A stretch of 64,000 bases of DNA from an uncultured Actinomycetes bacterium (GCA_903884065.1 CAISDL010000120.1:1-64000), one strand, 5' to 3'; positions 27,936 through 43,102 are shown, counted from the first letter of the stretch. Notes: generated by a model from the sequence alone, not told the origin. Translations and numbers: made by a program.

Positions 27936-28063
27936 GCGAGAATCCTACGCAGAGAGGCCAACCGGGGGCTGAACTGAGCGCAGCACTCAGCGACGGTGAC
28001 CTGACAGCAGTGCTCATGATCCTCGGCGCCGCGGCGATGATGCTGCGCCGGATGCGCGGACAA

Positions 28064-29284
28064 TCACTGATGTGCCGGTTTAAACGTGCGCCCGCTCAGG
28101 GAAACGATCAGCGCCATGCTGGCCAGAATCACCACCCCCGTTCCGGCGGCCACTCCAGGTGTGAACCACTGGCTCAACGCGCCTCCGAGCGTCTGCCCGG
28201 CGGCGTTGCCGACAGTGACCGCGGTGGTCAGCCAGCCGAAGGTCGCGCCGACTCTTTCCGGAGCACAGATTTCCTCAAGGATGGTGGACTGCAGGATCAG
28301 CTGTGGAGCAAAGCTGAAACCCGCGACGATGCAGCACACGATGATTTCGGTCATGCTTGCGCCGGTGAGAAAGGTGGGTATCAGCAGTGCGACGGCGCAG
28401 ACCGCGATCAACGCGGCCAGCTGGAGATGTCGCGGCAGTGATGGTTCGTGGTGACTGAACCAGAAACCGGCGGCCACCGAGGAGATCGTCATCAACGAGA
28501 ACGGCAGCCCGACTATCTCGGGGTTTCCCAGACTCTTCGCGATCGCCGTCACGGTGATAACCACGAATCCGACGCCCGCACCGAACGCCAGTGCGGCGAT
28601 CGTCAGCGTCGCCAAACCGCCGCCGCTGCTGCGACGGGCCGCTTGCGCCGGACTCGTGGGCGACCTCGGGACTTGGGCGCGCACGATCGGGGATGCCGCA
28701 TAGGCAGCGCTGGTGACGGCGAGCGACACCGCCGCCACGTAGAAGGGCACCTCGGCGGTGCGATCACCGAGGGTGAGGACTCCGACGATGGCCGGCGCCA
28801 TGGCGTAACAGACTTCGAAGCTGATGGTCCAGTAGCGAATCAACGCGTCCCGGAGAGGACCATCGGGGGCCGCAAACGGCAACACCGATCTCGAAGCCAC
28901 ACCCATCATGGGAGCGACCAGGCTCTGGACCAAGATCACCGACAGCAGTACCCAGGCCTCTGCATGACTTCTCAGCAGCACGATCAGCAGAACGGTCACC
29001 GGTACGTACAACGCAATCGAACTCAGCAGGGTCCTACTCACGCCGAAGCGATCGAACCAGCGGCCCTGAAGCGACGCGCTGATCGCGGAACCGAGCAGGC
29101 TCGTTCCCGCGGCCGCGCCGCCGATGCTTAATTCACCGGTTGTCTCAGTCACGTAGAGCAGAAGGCTGAGGTTGGTCATCGCGAAGGCCAATCGGCCCAA
29201 CAGCGACGAGATCGCGAGATTCTTCATCCCGGGTCTGAGCAGGAGGGCCCGGTAGTTGCTCTCCCGCCAGCGAATGTCGATCAT
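28064..29284 (-). CDS. MFS transporter
   Basis: 406 aa, about 12 TM segments; overlaps upstream GT gene by ATGA. Confidence 0.8.
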   Translation of the reverse strand: MIDIRWRESNYRALLLRPGMKNLAISSLLGRLAFAMTNLSLLLYVTETTGELSIGGAAAGTSLLGSAISASLQGRWFDRFGVSRTLLSSIALYVPVTVLLIVLLRSHAEAWVLLSVILVQSLVAPMMGVASRSVLPFAAPDGPLRDALIRYWTISFEVCYAMAPAIVGVLTLGDRTAEVPFYVAAVSLAVTSAAYAASPIVRAQVPRSPTSPAQAARRSSGGGLATLTIAALAFGAGVGFVVITVTAIAKSLGNPEIVGLPFSLMTISSVAAGFWFSHHEPSLPRHLQLAALIAVCAVALLIPTFLTGASMTEIIVCCIVAGFSFAPQLILQSTILEEICAPERVGATFGWLTTAVTVGNAAGQTLGGALSQWFTPGVAAGTGVVILASMALIVSLSGRTFKPAHQ

Positions 29285-30198
29285 GGCCAGCAGTTCTCCA
29301 GTAGGTGGCCGAGGCCCTCGCCCCGGATTGTCTCCGCCAATCGGGTGCGGAACTGTTCACGCAGATCGGTGATCTCCGATTCCGTGACAGTGCCGCGGGC
29401 GAGCGCCAAGGCGCATGCCTTGTCAAAGCCGTCGCTGTCACCGCGCAGTTTTGCCGCGTAGTACTCCTCGCGCCCCCAGCGCGACCGGTCCGACGAGCCC
29501 GAGGTCCGGTCTACGCGGTACTGGGCGGGGATATCGGCCTGATAGGACAACAGCGCGCCGCCGGCGGCCATCCGGAGGAACGCGTGGAAGTCCTCCGAGC
29601 CCCGCTCCTCGGGGAACGGATGACCCACAGCCAGTTCGGTGCGAACGGCCACCGTCGATGTCAGGGTCAGGTAACCAGTCCGCGTGGCGATCGGGATCCA
29701 GCATTCCCGGCCCTCGACCCGGTTGTGCTCGATTTCCTCGAGGATTTCGGCGATCGATGGGGTGAGCTCAGAGGTGGTGAAACGGTTGCCGGATTCATCG
29801 ATAACGCTGAACCCCGAGTACACGAAGTTGGCATCCGTCGTGCGAAAGACCTCCCGGGTGACCTCGAGGCGGCGGGGGTGCGCGAGGTCGTCGGCGTCGA
29901 GAAACAGCACTATCGGCGAGTGATGCCGATGTGCGAGCTCAATTCCGATATTGCGGCAGACGCCCTGGCCGCGGTTCTCGTCGTTGCGGAGGCCGACTAT
30001 GCGGCCGGGCGCTAGAGCGGCGAATTCGGCCAAGTAGCCGTCGCTGTGCTCTGGTGGTACCGGCGAGCAGTCATCAACGATGATCAATCGCCAATCTGGA
30101 TCGCTCTGGGCGAGGACGCTTTCTATTGCCGCCCTGGCGTGTTCGAGCGACCGCGGCCGATCGTTGAAGAGCGGCATGACGAATGTTGCTGCAGTCAT
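29281..30198 (-). CDS. glycosyltransferase family 2
   Basis: MTAATFVMPLFNDRPRSLEHARAAIESVLAQSDPDWRLIIVDDCSP...VLFLDADDLAHPRRL. Confidence 0.88.
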   Translation of the reverse strand: MTAATFVMPLFNDRPRSLEHARAAIESVLAQSDPDWRLIIVDDCSPVPPEHSDGYLAEFAALAPGRIVGLRNDENRGQGVCRNIGIELAHRHHSPIVLFLDADDLAHPRRLEVTREVFRTTDANFVYSGFSVIDESGNRFTTSELTPSIAEILEEIEHNRVEGRECWIPIATRTGYLTLTSTVAVRTELAVGHPFPEERGSEDFHAFLRMAAGGALLSYQADIPAQYRVDRTSGSSDRSRWGREEYYAAKLRGDSDGFDKACALALARGTVTESEITDLREQFRTRLAETIRGEGLGHLLENCWP

Positions 30199-30292
30199 CA
30201 GGTGAACCTTCGCGGTTAGGTCGACAGGGGAGCGCATGAATTTCCTGTCCCGCGGAAGTTCTCCGGGTGGCAGTCCTGCGGCGACTGGCTGA

Positions 30293-30973
30293 TCACCAGC
30301 CTCGCTCGCGCCACTGCGCCAGATGCGGCCGCTCCGCCCCGAGCATGGTGTCGTCACCGTGCCCGGGATAGACGACGGTGTCGTCGCCGTAGACGTCGAA
30401 GATCCGGCTTGTCACATCGCCGAGTAGTTCCTCGAAACCGCCCGGCTCCCAGGTTTTTCCGACCCCGCCGGGAAACAGGCAGTCCCCGCTGAACAACTGC
30501 ACGGCGGTCCGCTCACCGTCGGGCCGCAGCGCCAGCGCCACCGAGCCGGGTGTGTGCCCGCGCAGGTGGATCACGTCGAAGGTGAGATCACCGACGGACA
30601 GGGTGTCCCCGCCGGCCAGGAATCGGCTCGGAGTGACCGGCAGGGGCTCGGCGTCGAGTTCGTGGGCCGCGGTGGGCGCGCCGCTGGCCTCGGCCACCGC
30701 CTCCAGGGCCTGCCAGTGGTCGAAGTGCTGATGGGTGGTGACGATCAGCGCCAGTTTGGGGGCGTGTTCTTCGACGAGTTCCACCAGCAGTTCCGGATCG
30801 TTGGCGGCGTCGATGAGCAGAGATTCCCCGGTCTTCGCGCAGGTCACCAGGTAGGCGTTGTTGTCCATCGGACCCACCGACATCTTGACGATGCCGACTC
30901 CCGGAAGCGTGCACCGGGCAGCGGTCTGCGACTCGACGTGGCCGGTATAGGTCTGGGCCAAAGAGATCGTCAT
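30293..30973 (-). CDS. MBL-fold metallo-hydrolase (Rv1637c-like)
   Basis: LIVTTHQHFDHW, SGDCLFPGGVGKTWEPGGFEELL, VVYPGHGDDT; start ATG 30973 chosen. Confidence 0.88.
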   Translation of the reverse strand: MTISLAQTYTGHVESQTAARCTLPGVGIVKMSVGPMDNNAYLVTCAKTGESLLIDAANDPELLVELVEEHAPKLALIVTTHQHFDHWQALEAVAEASGAPTAAHELDAEPLPVTPSRFLAGGDTLSVGDLTFDVIHLRGHTPGSVALALRPDGERTAVQLFSGDCLFPGGVGKTWEPGGFEELLGDVTSRIFDVYGDDTVVYPGHGDDTMLGAERPHLAQWRERGW

Positions 30974-30990
30974 GAGGCCACGGTACTGCC

Positions 30991-31011
30991 GTCGGTGTGG
31001 GCACATAGCAT
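30991..31011 (+). promoter_or_regulatory. uvrA promoter, PafBC/RecA-NDp-like motif
   Basis: GTCGGTG-N8-TAGCAT then 6 nt to GTG start; near-consensus to tTGTCRgtg-N8-TAnnnT. Confidence 0.65.
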
Positions 31012-31017
31012 GGGCGC

Positions 31018-33918
<2,901 letters not shown>

Positions 33919-34031
33919 CCCGTGCGTGCCCTGGCTTGAGCCGGGGACCGGCGAGGCCGCGATAAGCTCGCACTGAGAACGCGCGTACTCAGATTCAGTC
34001 GCCAGCGGACGGCACCGACGAAAGGCATCGG

Positions 34032-35030
34032 GTGAGCCAGGACACGACCGTCACCGAAACGCCGGCAGCCCGCGGAGCGGAGGCCGGCTGTCCGGTCGGT
34101 GGCGCCGGATACGACGCCGCACCGCTGGGTCCGGACTCGCTCACCTGGAAGCTGTTCGGCGACTGGCGGGGTCTGCTGCAGGGTCCGTGGGCCGGCTCCA
34201 TGCAGAACATGCACCCGCAGCTCGGAGCCGCGGTCAAGGACCATTCGATCTTCTTCACCGAACGACTTCCGCGGCTGTTCCGGTCGCTGTACCCGATCGG
34301 CGGCGTCGTCTTCGACGGTGGCCGGGCACCGGAGACCGGTGCGGAGGTTCGCGACTATCACGTCGGGATCAAAGGCGTCGACGAGCAGGGGCGACGCTAC
34401 AGCGCGCTGAACCCCGACGTCTTCTACTGGGCCCACGCCACCTTCTTCATGGGCACGATCCTGACCGCCGATCACTTCGGAGACGGCCTCACCGAGGATC
34501 AGAAGCGGCAACTGTTCGACGAGCACGTCACCTGGTACCGCATGTACGGCATGAGCATGCGGCCGGTGCCCGAGACGTGGGAGGACTTCTGCGTCTACTG
34601 GGATCGCATGTGCGGGGAAGTGCTGGAGAACACCTGGGCGGCCCGAGCTGTGCTGGACCTGTCCAGCATGCCGAAACACCCTTCCCTGCAGTGGATGCCG
34701 GATTGGCTGTGGGCGCGACACCTCAAACTGCTGGAGCCCTTCGTGGTGTGGCTGACCGTCGGCCTCTACGACGAGTCGGTCCGTGAGCTCATGGACTACT
34801 CCTGGTCGGAGCACGATGAGCGGTTGCACTGGCTGTTCGGCCGGGCGGTCAACGTGGCGTTCAAGTTCGTTCCCCGGCGGATGAAGATGCATCCCCGTGC
34901 GCGGGCCGGATGGGACCGCGCCGAGGGGCGTGCCCCCGCCGACGCGCCCCTGGTGCAGACCCCGGCGCGCAATCTGCCTCCGGTGGAGGAGCGGGGCAAG
35001 AGCATGCACTACTCGCCGCCGGTGGGATAG
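34032..35030 (+). CDS. oxygenase MpaB family protein (DUF2236)
   Basis: LFGDWRGLLQGPWAGSMQNMHPQLGAAVKDHS...NPDVFYWAHATFFMGTI; GTG start with upstream gaaagg. Confidence 0.82.
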   Translation: MSQDTTVTETPAARGAEAGCPVGGAGYDAAPLGPDSLTWKLFGDWRGLLQGPWAGSMQNMHPQLGAAVKDHSIFFTERLPRLFRSLYPIGGVVFDGGRAPETGAEVRDYHVGIKGVDEQGRRYSALNPDVFYWAHATFFMGTILTADHFGDGLTEDQKRQLFDEHVTWYRMYGMSMRPVPETWEDFCVYWDRMCGEVLENTWAARAVLDLSSMPKHPSLQWMPDWLWARHLKLLEPFVVWLTVGLYDESVRELMDYSWSEHDERLHWLFGRAVNVAFKFVPRRMKMHPRARAGWDRAEGRAPADAPLVQTPARNLPPVEERGKSMHYSPPVG

Positions 35031-35045
35031 CGGGCCCGAGCGGTC

Positions 35046-35408
35046 TCAGTCGGGCTTGTGCATCGAGGCGCGGATCTCCTCGAGCCTGTCCGCGGCCGCC
35101 TTCTGGCGGGCGTCGAACTGCTGGGCGGCGGTGCGGCCCTCGGGCGTTTCCTCGGCCAATTCGGTTGCGCCCAACGCTGTTCCGTACCTGGTTTCGATCT
35201 TGTCGCGAACGCCGTCCAGTGTCGGGACACCGCCGGGGGTGTAGCCGGCATCGGGTAGCGGAACCGCAACCGGTGGCAGGGCCGAGGCGACCGGTGCCCC
35301 GGTTGTTGCTGCCTTGTCCGGCTCCGGTGCATGCTCCGCGGTTGCCGGAGCGGGTGCTGCCGGGGCATCCGGCGACATCGATGGTTGTGTGGTCGGGTCC
35401 TCGGCCAT
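35046..35408 (-). CDS. hypothetical Ala/Pro-rich protein
   Basis: MAEDPTTQPSMSPDAPAAPAP...VRDKIETRYGTALGATELAEETPEGRTAAQQFDARQKAAADRLEEIRASMHKPD. Confidence 0.6.
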   Translation of the reverse strand: MAEDPTTQPSMSPDAPAAPAPATAEHAPEPDKAATTGAPVASALPPVAVPLPDAGYTPGGVPTLDGVRDKIETRYGTALGATELAEETPEGRTAAQQFDARQKAAADRLEEIRASMHKPD

Positions 35409-35413
35409 GGGGC

Positions 35414-36910
35414 TCACCGTACGCCGGCGGGCTTGTGGGCCGGTAGGGCGCCGGGTTGCGCTTCCGCGGCGATCGTCACCCCGTCGGGCTGGGACGACGT
35501 ACCCGGCAACGCCACCTCGAGGACCTCTGGTGTGTCGATCTGCCACGCCAGCCAGGGCAGCGCCGCGGCGAAGGCCTTCGCCCCGAACGGCCAGTCGTGC
35601 TTACCGGTCTGCGGCACCACGGCGCACTCGATTCCGTACTGGCTGGCATGGCGGCACAGGGTGCGTGCCGCGGCGGTGGGATTGCTCTCGGGGGCGCGTT
35701 CGGCGGGCTCGTCCTGCAGTGCCACACCGGAGATCGCCGCGGCGTTGGCCGCCTCGGACACCGCGAACCAGCCCGCGGTGCCTTCGTAGTCACCGTGGCG
35801 TTCGATCACCGCAATCGGATCCCAGTCGTCGTACGCGGCGGCATTCCCGCCGAACAACCGCTCGATGGTCTGGGCTTTCGTGCCGGCGTTCGGGGCAATG
35901 TCGCCATCGATGTCGACGAAGGTGCTGAACAGTTCGGGGTACTTCACCGTCAGGTTGAGGGCGCAGGTGCCGCCCGTGGACCAGCCGACGGCACCCCAGT
36001 TCGCCGGGTCGTCGCTGACGCCGAAGTGCTCGACCATGTACGGCACCACGTCCTGGGTGAGGTGATCGGCTGCGTTGCCTCGCACCCCGTTGACGCACCC
36101 GGTGTCGTTGTTGAAGGCCCCACCGGAGTCGGCGAAGACGAACACCGGAGCGTTGCCGCCGTTGCGTGCCGCGAAATCGTCGATAGTGCCGACCGCATTG
36201 GCCGCGCGGATCCAGTCCGCCGCGGTGTTGAACTGGCCGCCGATCATCATGACCGTCGGCAGCGCGGGCGGCGGGTCGCTGGCGAAATATGCGGGCGGCA
36301 GGTAGACCAACTCACCGCGGTGCTTGAACTTCGAGGGGCCGGTGATGTTCACCGGCACGACCTTGCCCTTCGCCGGGACCGCCTTGGCCGCAAGCATTTT
36401 CGCGATGGTGGCCGAGTCGGTCTGGCCGGGAAGCGGGCCACCGGTCAATTGACCCCAGGCGGTCTGGACGGTGGGAAAGTAGCCGACCCAGAGGTTCAGC
36501 ATCAGCCCGGCGCTCAGCGCCGTCATCGGCACGGCCAGAAGCGATACGGTGCGCCGCCACCGGTCGGCCGAACGCCAGCCCAGCACGGCCACGCCGGCTG
36601 CGAATCCCGTCAACGTCACCCAGATCCACAGGGGTTGTGGCGCAGGTTCGCCCGACAGACCGTTGGCGAAGATGGACCAGTACGTCACAGCTGTCAGAGC
36701 CAGGCCCACGGCCGCCGCGATCGGCAGCGACACCGTGCGCCAACGGCGGTTACGCCATCCGATCGCCAGTATGAGGAGAGCCGCCGCGAGTGCCTGGGCG
36801 GCGATCGGAAGCCAGCCGTGCATCAGCGAGACGTGATCGCGGAAGAGCCCGAAGGGTGCCGCCAGCGTCGTGGCGTCGGCCATCGTCGTTGATGGTGTCA
36901 CGCCTACCAT
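35414..36910 (-). CDS. membrane-anchored alpha/beta-hydrolase esterase (Rv1639c-like)
   Basis: Four predicted N-terminal TM helices, VGWSTGGTCALNL nucleophile elbow; paralogue of the C-terminal half of 43103-45760. Confidence 0.82.
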   Translation of the reverse strand: MVGVTPSTTMADATTLAAPFGLFRDHVSLMHGWLPIAAQALAAALLILAIGWRNRRWRTVSLPIAAAVGLALTAVTYWSIFANGLSGEPAPQPLWIWVTLTGFAAGVAVLGWRSADRWRRTVSLLAVPMTALSAGLMLNLWVGYFPTVQTAWGQLTGGPLPGQTDSATIAKMLAAKAVPAKGKVVPVNITGPSKFKHRGELVYLPPAYFASDPPPALPTVMMIGGQFNTAADWIRAANAVGTIDDFAARNGGNAPVFVFADSGGAFNNDTGCVNGVRGNAADHLTQDVVPYMVEHFGVSDDPANWGAVGWSTGGTCALNLTVKYPELFSTFVDIDGDIAPNAGTKAQTIERLFGGNAAAYDDWDPIAVIERHGDYEGTAGWFAVSEAANAAAISGVALQDEPAERAPESNPTAAARTLCRHASQYGIECAVVPQTGKHDWPFGAKAFAAALPWLAWQIDTPEVLEVALPGTSSQPDGVTIAAEAQPGALPAHKPAGVR

Positions 36911-36980
36911 CGTGACCTAGCTTTCTTGACGTCTGCTGAAAATGACTGTTCGCGGCGCACTTGAGCGCCCTACGTCAAGA

Positions 36981-39900
36981 TTAGCGCGGCTTGGCTAGCG
37001 GGAACGGCAAGGTCTCCCGAATGCTGCGTCCGGTGATGAGCATGACCACCCGGTCCACGCCCACACCCAGGCCTCCGGTCGGCGGCATGGCGTACTCCAT
37101 CGCCTGCAGGAAGTCCTCGTCGAGTTCCATGGCCTCCGGATCGCCGCCGGCGGCCAACAGCGACTGCTGCTGCAGGCGGTGGCGCTGTTCGACGGGATCG
37201 GTCAGTTCGCTGTAGGCGGTGCCCAGTTCGACACCCCAGGCCACCAGATCCCAGCGTTCGGCGACGCCCTGCCGACTACGGTGTGGCCTGGTCAACGGCG
37301 ACACCGAGGTGGGGAAATCGATGTAGAAGGTGGGGTCCTCGGTGCTTTCCTCCACCAGGCGTTCGTACAGTTCGAGCACCACCGCACCGGCATCCCAGTG
37401 GGTCAGATACGGGATTCGGGCGCGATCACACAGGCGGCGCAGCGTCCCCAGATCGGTCTCGGGATCGACCGGCTCGCCGAGGGCTTCCGACACCGCGTCG
37501 TGCACCGTCTTCACTCTCCACCGGCCGGAGATGTCCACCGCCGCCAACCCGTCTCCGTCCTGGCTGGGGCGCATCACCACGGGCGCGCCGTTGGCCGCCG
37601 TCGCGGCGTTCTGGATGATCTCGCGGCAGCCGTCGATCCAGGCCAGGTAGTCGGCGTGCGCCTGGTAGGCCTCCAGGAGGGTGAACTCCGGGTTGTGGCT
37701 GAAGTCCACCCCCTCGTTGCGGAACGCCCGGCCGAGTTCGAAAACCCGCTCCACCCCGCCGACGCACAGCCGCTTGAGATACAACTCCGGGGCGATGCGC
37801 AGGTACAGGTCCAGGTCGTAGGCATTGATGTGGGTCTGGAACGGCCGGGCGTTGGCTCCGCCGTGGATCTGCTGCAGGATCGGCGTCTCGACCTCGAGGA
37901 AGCCCTTGGCGAACAGGGTGTCGCGGATCGAGCGCAGGATGTCGCTGCGGGCCCGGATGAGGTCGCGGGCGACCGGGTTGATGGCCAGGTCGACGTAGCG
38001 GGCCCGGACCCGGGCCTCGGGATCGGTCAGACCCTTCCATTTGTCGGGGAGCGGCCGTAGACACTTGCCCAACAGGCGCCACCGACCGACCAGCACCGAG
38101 CGCGTGCGGTTCTTGCTGTAGCCCATCTGACCGGTGACCTCGACGAGGTCGCCGAGGTCGACGCCGGCGAAGTCGTCGACGTCGCCGTCCAGCGCGGACT
38201 TGTCGAGCAGCAGTTGCACATCGCCGGACCAGTCGCGCAGCGTCGCGAACGTCACCCCGCCGTAGTCGCGGGTGCGCAGGACGCGCCCGGACACCGTGAC
38301 GTCGGTGCCGTCGGCGGCGGCCAGTGCGGCGGCGACGGTGTGAGTCGGCGGGCTCCCCACCGGATAGGGGTCGACGCCCCGCTGCTGCAGCTCCTTGAGC
38401 TTGGCCATCCGCACCCGGACCTGCTCCGGTAGCCGCAGGTGGTCGGCGTCTGACGATTCGCCATCGTCCGCGGCGATGTCCGCGGCGGACAGGCCTGTGG
38501 CGACATCCGGCACCGCCGGGTGGTGACCGGTGTGCTGCTTGTTCCGCCGGGAGAACGGCAGGACGAGGAATCCCTCGGCGATCACCGACGCCACCCCGAC
38601 CCGGGGGACCAGTCGGGCGTCGTCGTAGCAGGCGTAGCGCGGCACCCAGTGCGGCTGGTACTTCATGTTGGACCGGTACAGCGTCTCCAACTGCCACCAC
38701 CGCGAGAAGAACACCAGCAGTGCCCGCCACAACCGGGCGACGGGGCCGGCGCCGAGGCGGGCGCCCTCCTCGAATGCCGACCGGAACATGGCGAAGTTCA
38801 GCGAAACCCGGTTGACGCCGATGGTGTCCGCCTGCTGCATGAGGTCGCTGACCATCAACTCGACGGTCCCGTTGGGCGACTGCGGCGAGCGTCGCATCAG
38901 GTCCAGCGACAATCCGCCCGCACCCCACGGCACGAACGAGAGCATCCCGGTGACCGTCGCCGCGTCGCCCTCGCCCTCGATGGCCTCCACGAGCAGGCAG
39001 TCCCCGTCGGCGCGGTCGCCCAAACGGCCCAGAGCCATCGAGAAGCCGCGCTCGGTCTCGGTGTCGCGCCAGGCATCGGCGCGTTCGATCACCGTCGCCA
39101 TCTCCTCGGCGCTCAAGTCCCGATGTCGCCGCATCCGGACCGTCAGCCCGGCCCGGCGGGCGCGGGTCACGGCCTGGCGAACGCCCCGCATGTCGGCACC
39201 GGAAAGCCGGAACTTGTCGGGATAGAGGATCGCCTCGTCGCCCAGTTGCAGCGCGCCGAGGCCGGCTTCCCGATATGCCTGCGCCCCGGTCGAACTCGCG
39301 CCCATGACCCCCGGCGTCCACCCGTACTCACTGCACCGCTGCAGCCATGCGGCGATGGCCGCGGGCCAGGAGCGCGGATCGCCGATCGGGTCCCCGCTGG
39401 CCAGGCACACGCCGATTTCGACCCGATAGGTCAGGGCGGCACGACCGTTCGGGGTGAAGATCACCGACTTGTCCCGGCGGGTGGCGAAATAGCCCAGTGA
39501 ATCGTTCTTGCCCCATACGTCCAGCAGGCCGCGAATCGCGGACTCGTCCTCGGCTGTCAGGGCGTTCTCCGCGCGCTGGGACTGGAACAGAACCACTGCG
39601 GCGGCCATCAGGGCCAGTGCGCCGAACAGGCCGAACAAGGCGTTGAGCAGGACATTGGGCTTGCCGACGAAATAGTCCGGTGTCGCGACGGCGAAGCCGC
39701 TGACCCGGTTGATGGCATATGTGAGCCGGTCGCCGGGTTGCAGCGAGCCCGGGAAAAAATGCAGCAGGCCCCAGGCCAGCCCGATGCCGATCACGTTGCC
39801 GGCGACGAGTACGGCTGCGGCTTTGAAGACCGCACCGCGGCGGACTTTCGCCCAGAACTCGTCGTAGGCCAGAACCAACAGCAGGATCGCGGCGATGTGG

Positions 39901-40265
39901 AAGGCGAGACCGAGGAACTCGCCGATGTCCTCCCAGCGGCTGCCGTCCCGTTCGGTCAGCGCCGAGATGTCGATGATGATCGCCAGAACCAGGTTCGCGA
40001 TCAGCACCCACCACGCGATGCGTTTGCGCGCCGCCAGTGCGCCGGCCATCACCGCGAGGGCGAAAGCCCACGCGAAGCTGGTGTCGGGGAAGTTGAACAG
40101 ATAGCGGTCGATGAATTCGCGCGGCACCCTGGTGAGGTGTCGGACCGTCGTCGAGACGCTCGACAACAACGCAGCGGTCGCGATGATGCCGAAGAACCAG
40201 CCGGCGGCGGCCGGCACCCAGTGCAACCGCGTCCGGGCCCGGGTCCGCGCATTGGTGACCGTCAT
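36981..40265 (-). CDS. lysX: bifunctional lysylphosphatidylglycerol synthetase/lysyl-tRNA synthetase
   Basis: MprF-like TM plus DUF2156 domain followed by LysRS ([51 protein letters not shown]). Confidence 0.95.
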   Translation of the reverse strand: MTVTNARTRARTRLHWVPAAAGWFFGIIATAALLSSVSTTVRHLTRVPREFIDRYLFNFPDTSFAWAFALAVMAGALAARKRIAWWVLIANLVLAIIIDISALTERDGSRWEDIGEFLGLAFHIAAILLLVLAYDEFWAKVRRGAVFKAAAVLVAGNVIGIGLAWGLLHFFPGSLQPGDRLTYAINRVSGFAVATPDYFVGKPNVLLNALFGLFGALALMAAAVVLFQSQRAENALTAEDESAIRGLLDVWGKNDSLGYFATRRDKSVIFTPNGRAALTYRVEIGVCLASGDPIGDPRSWPAAIAAWLQRCSEYGWTPGVMGASSTGAQAYREAGLGALQLGDEAILYPDKFRLSGADMRGVRQAVTRARRAGLTVRMRRHRDLSAEEMATVIERADAWRDTETERGFSMALGRLGDRADGDCLLVEAIEGEGDAATVTGMLSFVPWGAGGLSLDLMRRSPQSPNGTVELMVSDLMQQADTIGVNRVSLNFAMFRSAFEEGARLGAGPVARLWRALLVFFSRWWQLETLYRSNMKYQPHWVPRYACYDDARLVPRVGVASVIAEGFLVLPFSRRNKQHTGHHPAVPDVATGLSAADIAADDGESSDADHLRLPEQVRVRMAKLKELQQRGVDPYPVGSPPTHTVAAALAAADGTDVTVSGRVLRTRDYGGVTFATLRDWSGDVQLLLDKSALDGDVDDFAGVDLGDLVEVTGQMGYSKNRTRSVLVGRWRLLGKCLRPLPDKWKGLTDPEARVRARYVDLAINPVARDLIRARSDILRSIRDTLFAKGFLEVETPILQQIHGGANARPFQTHINAYDLDLYLRIAPELYLKRLCVGGVERVFELGRAFRNEGVDFSHNPEFTLLEAYQAHADYLAWIDGCREIIQNAATAANGAPVVMRPSQDGDGLAAVDISGRWRVKTVHDAVSEALGEPVDPETDLGTLRRLCDRARIPYLTHWDAGAVVLELYERLVEESTEDPTFYIDFPTSVSPLTRPHRSRQGVAERWDLVAWGVELGTAYSELTDPVEQRHRLQQQSLLAAGGDPEAMELDEDFLQAMEYAMPPTGGLGVGVDRVVMLITGRSIRETLPFPLAKPR

Positions 40266-40322
40266 AGGCCGCCAGAATATTCCGCGGACGGCCGAAATGG
40301 GCGGTGCGGCGGTCGGCCCGTC

Positions 40323-40706
40323 TTAACGGATCGGGCCGGTGTACTTCTCGCCCGGGCCGGACCCGGGTTCGTCAGGCACCACGCCCGCTTCGTGGAAGGC
40401 CAGTTGCAGGCTGCGCAGGCCGTCCCGCATCGGCGCGGCATGTGGCCCCAGGTACTGCGCGGAGCCGTCCAGCAGACCGGCCAGAGCGGTAATCAGTCTG
40501 CGCGCCTCGTCGAGGTCGCGGTGTTCGCCGTCGTCGGGATCGTCGGAGGCCAGTCCGAGCTTCTCGGCCGCGGCGCTCATCAGCATCACGACCGCGCGGC
40601 TGATCACCTCGGTGGCGGGGACGTCGGCCAGATCGCGATGCGGCGCATCAGTACTGCGGAGATGCTTCGCATCCAGCCGGCCTTCGTTGTCAGGGATCTC
40701 CGTCAT
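40323..40706 (-). CDS. DUF1844 family protein
   Basis: MTEIPDNEGRLDAKHLRSTDAPHRDLADVPATEVISRAVVMLMSAAAEKLGL...; divergent from infC. Confidence 0.75.
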   Translation of the reverse strand: MTEIPDNEGRLDAKHLRSTDAPHRDLADVPATEVISRAVVMLMSAAAEKLGLASDDPDDGEHRDLDEARRLITALAGLLDGSAQYLGPHAAPMRDGLRSLQLAFHEAGVVPDEPGSGPGEKYTGPIR

Positions 40707-40709
40707 GGC

Positions 40710-40999
40710 TGCTAGACTCCCATGCACGACCGTCCCGGCGAACGCCAGGACAGCAAGTGGAGTCCCACTCCCACCGTTGGCCAGATGTGGCTCAGCGGTC
40801 CGGTCACAGATGCCGACGGTATCTGTTCTGCGGTCAGACGCAGGCGGCGCGAGCCGTGATCGGTCGGCTTGGGCCCTGCTATATGCAGGGCCCTTCTGTT
40901 CGAGTGAACAGAAGTGCTGGTGGTGTGGCATTCCCCGATGCGGTCCGCGATGTTCGGCGGGAACGGTGCGAGTAATAAACGCCGACCAGGGGAGGCCCC
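40710..40999 (+). ncRNA. structured infC 5' leader (promoter plus two adjacent hairpins)
   Basis: Extended -10 TGC-TAGACT (40710-40718), hairpins GGGCCCTGC-TATAT-GCAGGGCCC (40871-40893) and TTCTGTTC-GAGT-GAACAGAA (40894-40913), SD ggggagg before ATC. Confidence 0.55.
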
Positions 41000-41614
<615 letters not shown>

Positions 41615-41620
41615 GGAAAA

Positions 41621-41815
41621 ATGCCCAAGGCGAAGACCCACAGCGGGGCCAGCAAGCGCTTCCGCAAGACCGGGACGGGAAAGGTCGTGCGGCAGAAGGC
41701 CGGCCGCCGCCACCTTCTCGAGCACAAGGCTTCCAAGCGGACCCGGCGGCTCGACGGCCGCACCGTGGTGGCAGCCAACGACACCAAGCGTGTCAAGAAA
41801 CTGCTCAAGGGCTGA
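41621..41815 (+). CDS. rpmI: 50S ribosomal protein L35
   Basis: [44 protein letters not shown]. Confidence 0.98.
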   Translation: MPKAKTHSGASKRFRKTGTGKVVRQKAGRRHLLEHKASKRTRRLDGRTVVAANDTKRVKKLLKG

Positions 41816-41919
41816 CGCCGCTGTAACGCCGAGTGGCCCACCGCGCTCGGTATGAATGCCGCCCGGCTCAGGCCGCTCGGCGCTGAACTTTTACGAACCC
41901 GAACGAGAAGAGGAACACC

Positions 41920-42309
41920 ATGGCCCGCGTGAAACGCGCACTCAATGCCCAGAAGAAGCGCCGCACGATTCTCAAGGCGTCGAAGGGCTATCGCGGCCAG
42001 CGGTCCCGCCTATACCGCAAAGCCAAAGAGCAGCAACTGCATTCGCTGACCTACGCCTACCGCGACCGCCGCGCCCGCAAGGGCGATTTCCGCAAGCTGT
42101 GGATCACCAGGATCAACGCGGCGGCCCGTGCCAACGACATCACCTACAACCGGCTGATCCAGGGACTCAAGGCCGCCGGTGTGGAGGTCGACCGCAAGAA
42201 CCTCGCGGAGATCGCCGTCAGCGACCCGGCCGCCTTCACCGCACTGGTCGAGGCCGCCCGCGCGGCACTGCCGGAGGATGTGAACGCTCCGTCCGGTGAG
42301 GCTGCGTGA
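41920..42309 (+). CDS. rplT: 50S ribosomal protein L20
   Basis: [38 protein letters not shown]. Confidence 0.98.
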   Translation: MARVKRALNAQKKRRTILKASKGYRGQRSRLYRKAKEQQLHSLTYAYRDRRARKGDFRKLWITRINAAARANDITYNRLIQGLKAAGVEVDRKNLAEIAVSDPAAFTALVEAARAALPEDVNAPSGEAA

Positions 42310-43094
42310 CGGCTCCGCTCACTGAGCGGTCTTCCACAGTCTCCGAGGCGGCCAAGCTGCAACGCCGCTCCGGGCGGACGGCCACCGGCCGGTTCCTGGC
42401 CGAAGGGCCCAACCTGGTCGAGGCGGCATCCCGGTACGGCGCGATCGAGCGTGTCTTCGCCACTGAGGCGGCGGCGCAGCGATTCCGCGACATCCTGCAC
42501 GGACATGCCGTCACCGCCGTCACCGACCGGGCGATGAAGGCCCTGTCGGAGACCGTCACGCCGGCCGGTGTGGTCGCCGTCTGCCGTCTGCCCGATCCCC
42601 ATCTCGAGGACGTTCTGGCCGGCGGCCCGTCGCTGATCGTCGTGGCGGCCGATATCGCCGATCCGGGCAACGCCGGCACGTTGATCCGACTGGCCGACGC
42701 GATGGGCGCCGCCGCGGTGATCTTCGCCGGCGACGCGGTGGATCCCTTCAACGGCAAGTGCGTTCGGTCCTCGGCGGGCAGCATCTTCGCCGTCCCCATC
42801 CTGGGCGAGGCCGACACAGTCGGCCTGATCGACCGTCTACGCGCGGCCGGCCTGCAGGTGCTGGCGACCACCCTGGACGGCGACGTCACCCTCGACGATG
42901 CCCAGTCGATGCTGGCGGCACCCACCGCGTGGGTCTTCGGGCCCGAGGCCCACGGGCTCTCCGAGGCGGTCGCGGCCCGCGCCGATCACCGCATCGTCAT
43001 CCCGATGGCCGGCGGTGTGGAAAGCCTGAACGTTGCGGCCGCTGCGGCGATCTGCCTCTATCAGAGCGCGCGGGCGCAGCGCAGTCGGGCTTAG
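42306..43094 (+). CDS. tsnR: TrmH/SpoU family rRNA methyltransferase
   Basis: [53 protein letters not shown] overlap with rplT. Confidence 0.88.
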   Translation: MTAPLTERSSTVSEAAKLQRRSGRTATGRFLAEGPNLVEAASRYGAIERVFATEAAAQRFRDILHGHAVTAVTDRAMKALSETVTPAGVVAVCRLPDPHLEDVLAGGPSLIVVAADIADPGNAGTLIRLADAMGAAAVIFAGDAVDPFNGKCVRSSAGSIFAVPILGEADTVGLIDRLRAAGLQVLATTLDGDVTLDDAQSMLAAPTAWVFGPEAHGLSEAVAARADHRIVIPMAGGVESLNVAAAAAICLYQSARAQRSRA

Positions 43095-43102
43095 GCCCGA
43101 GT

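Noticed and set aside
40722-40859. Leader peptide MHDRPGERQDSKWSPTPTVGQMWLSG...VRRRRREP upstream of infC
   Set aside because: Its ATG lies only 3 nt after the -10 element, before the expected TSS, and has no SD; kept only as a weak possibility for attenuation.
40894-40913. GTTCGAGTGAAC as an SOS box
   Set aside because: Arms are in the opposite order to the TCGAAC-N4-GTTCGA consensus; better explained as an RNA hairpin.
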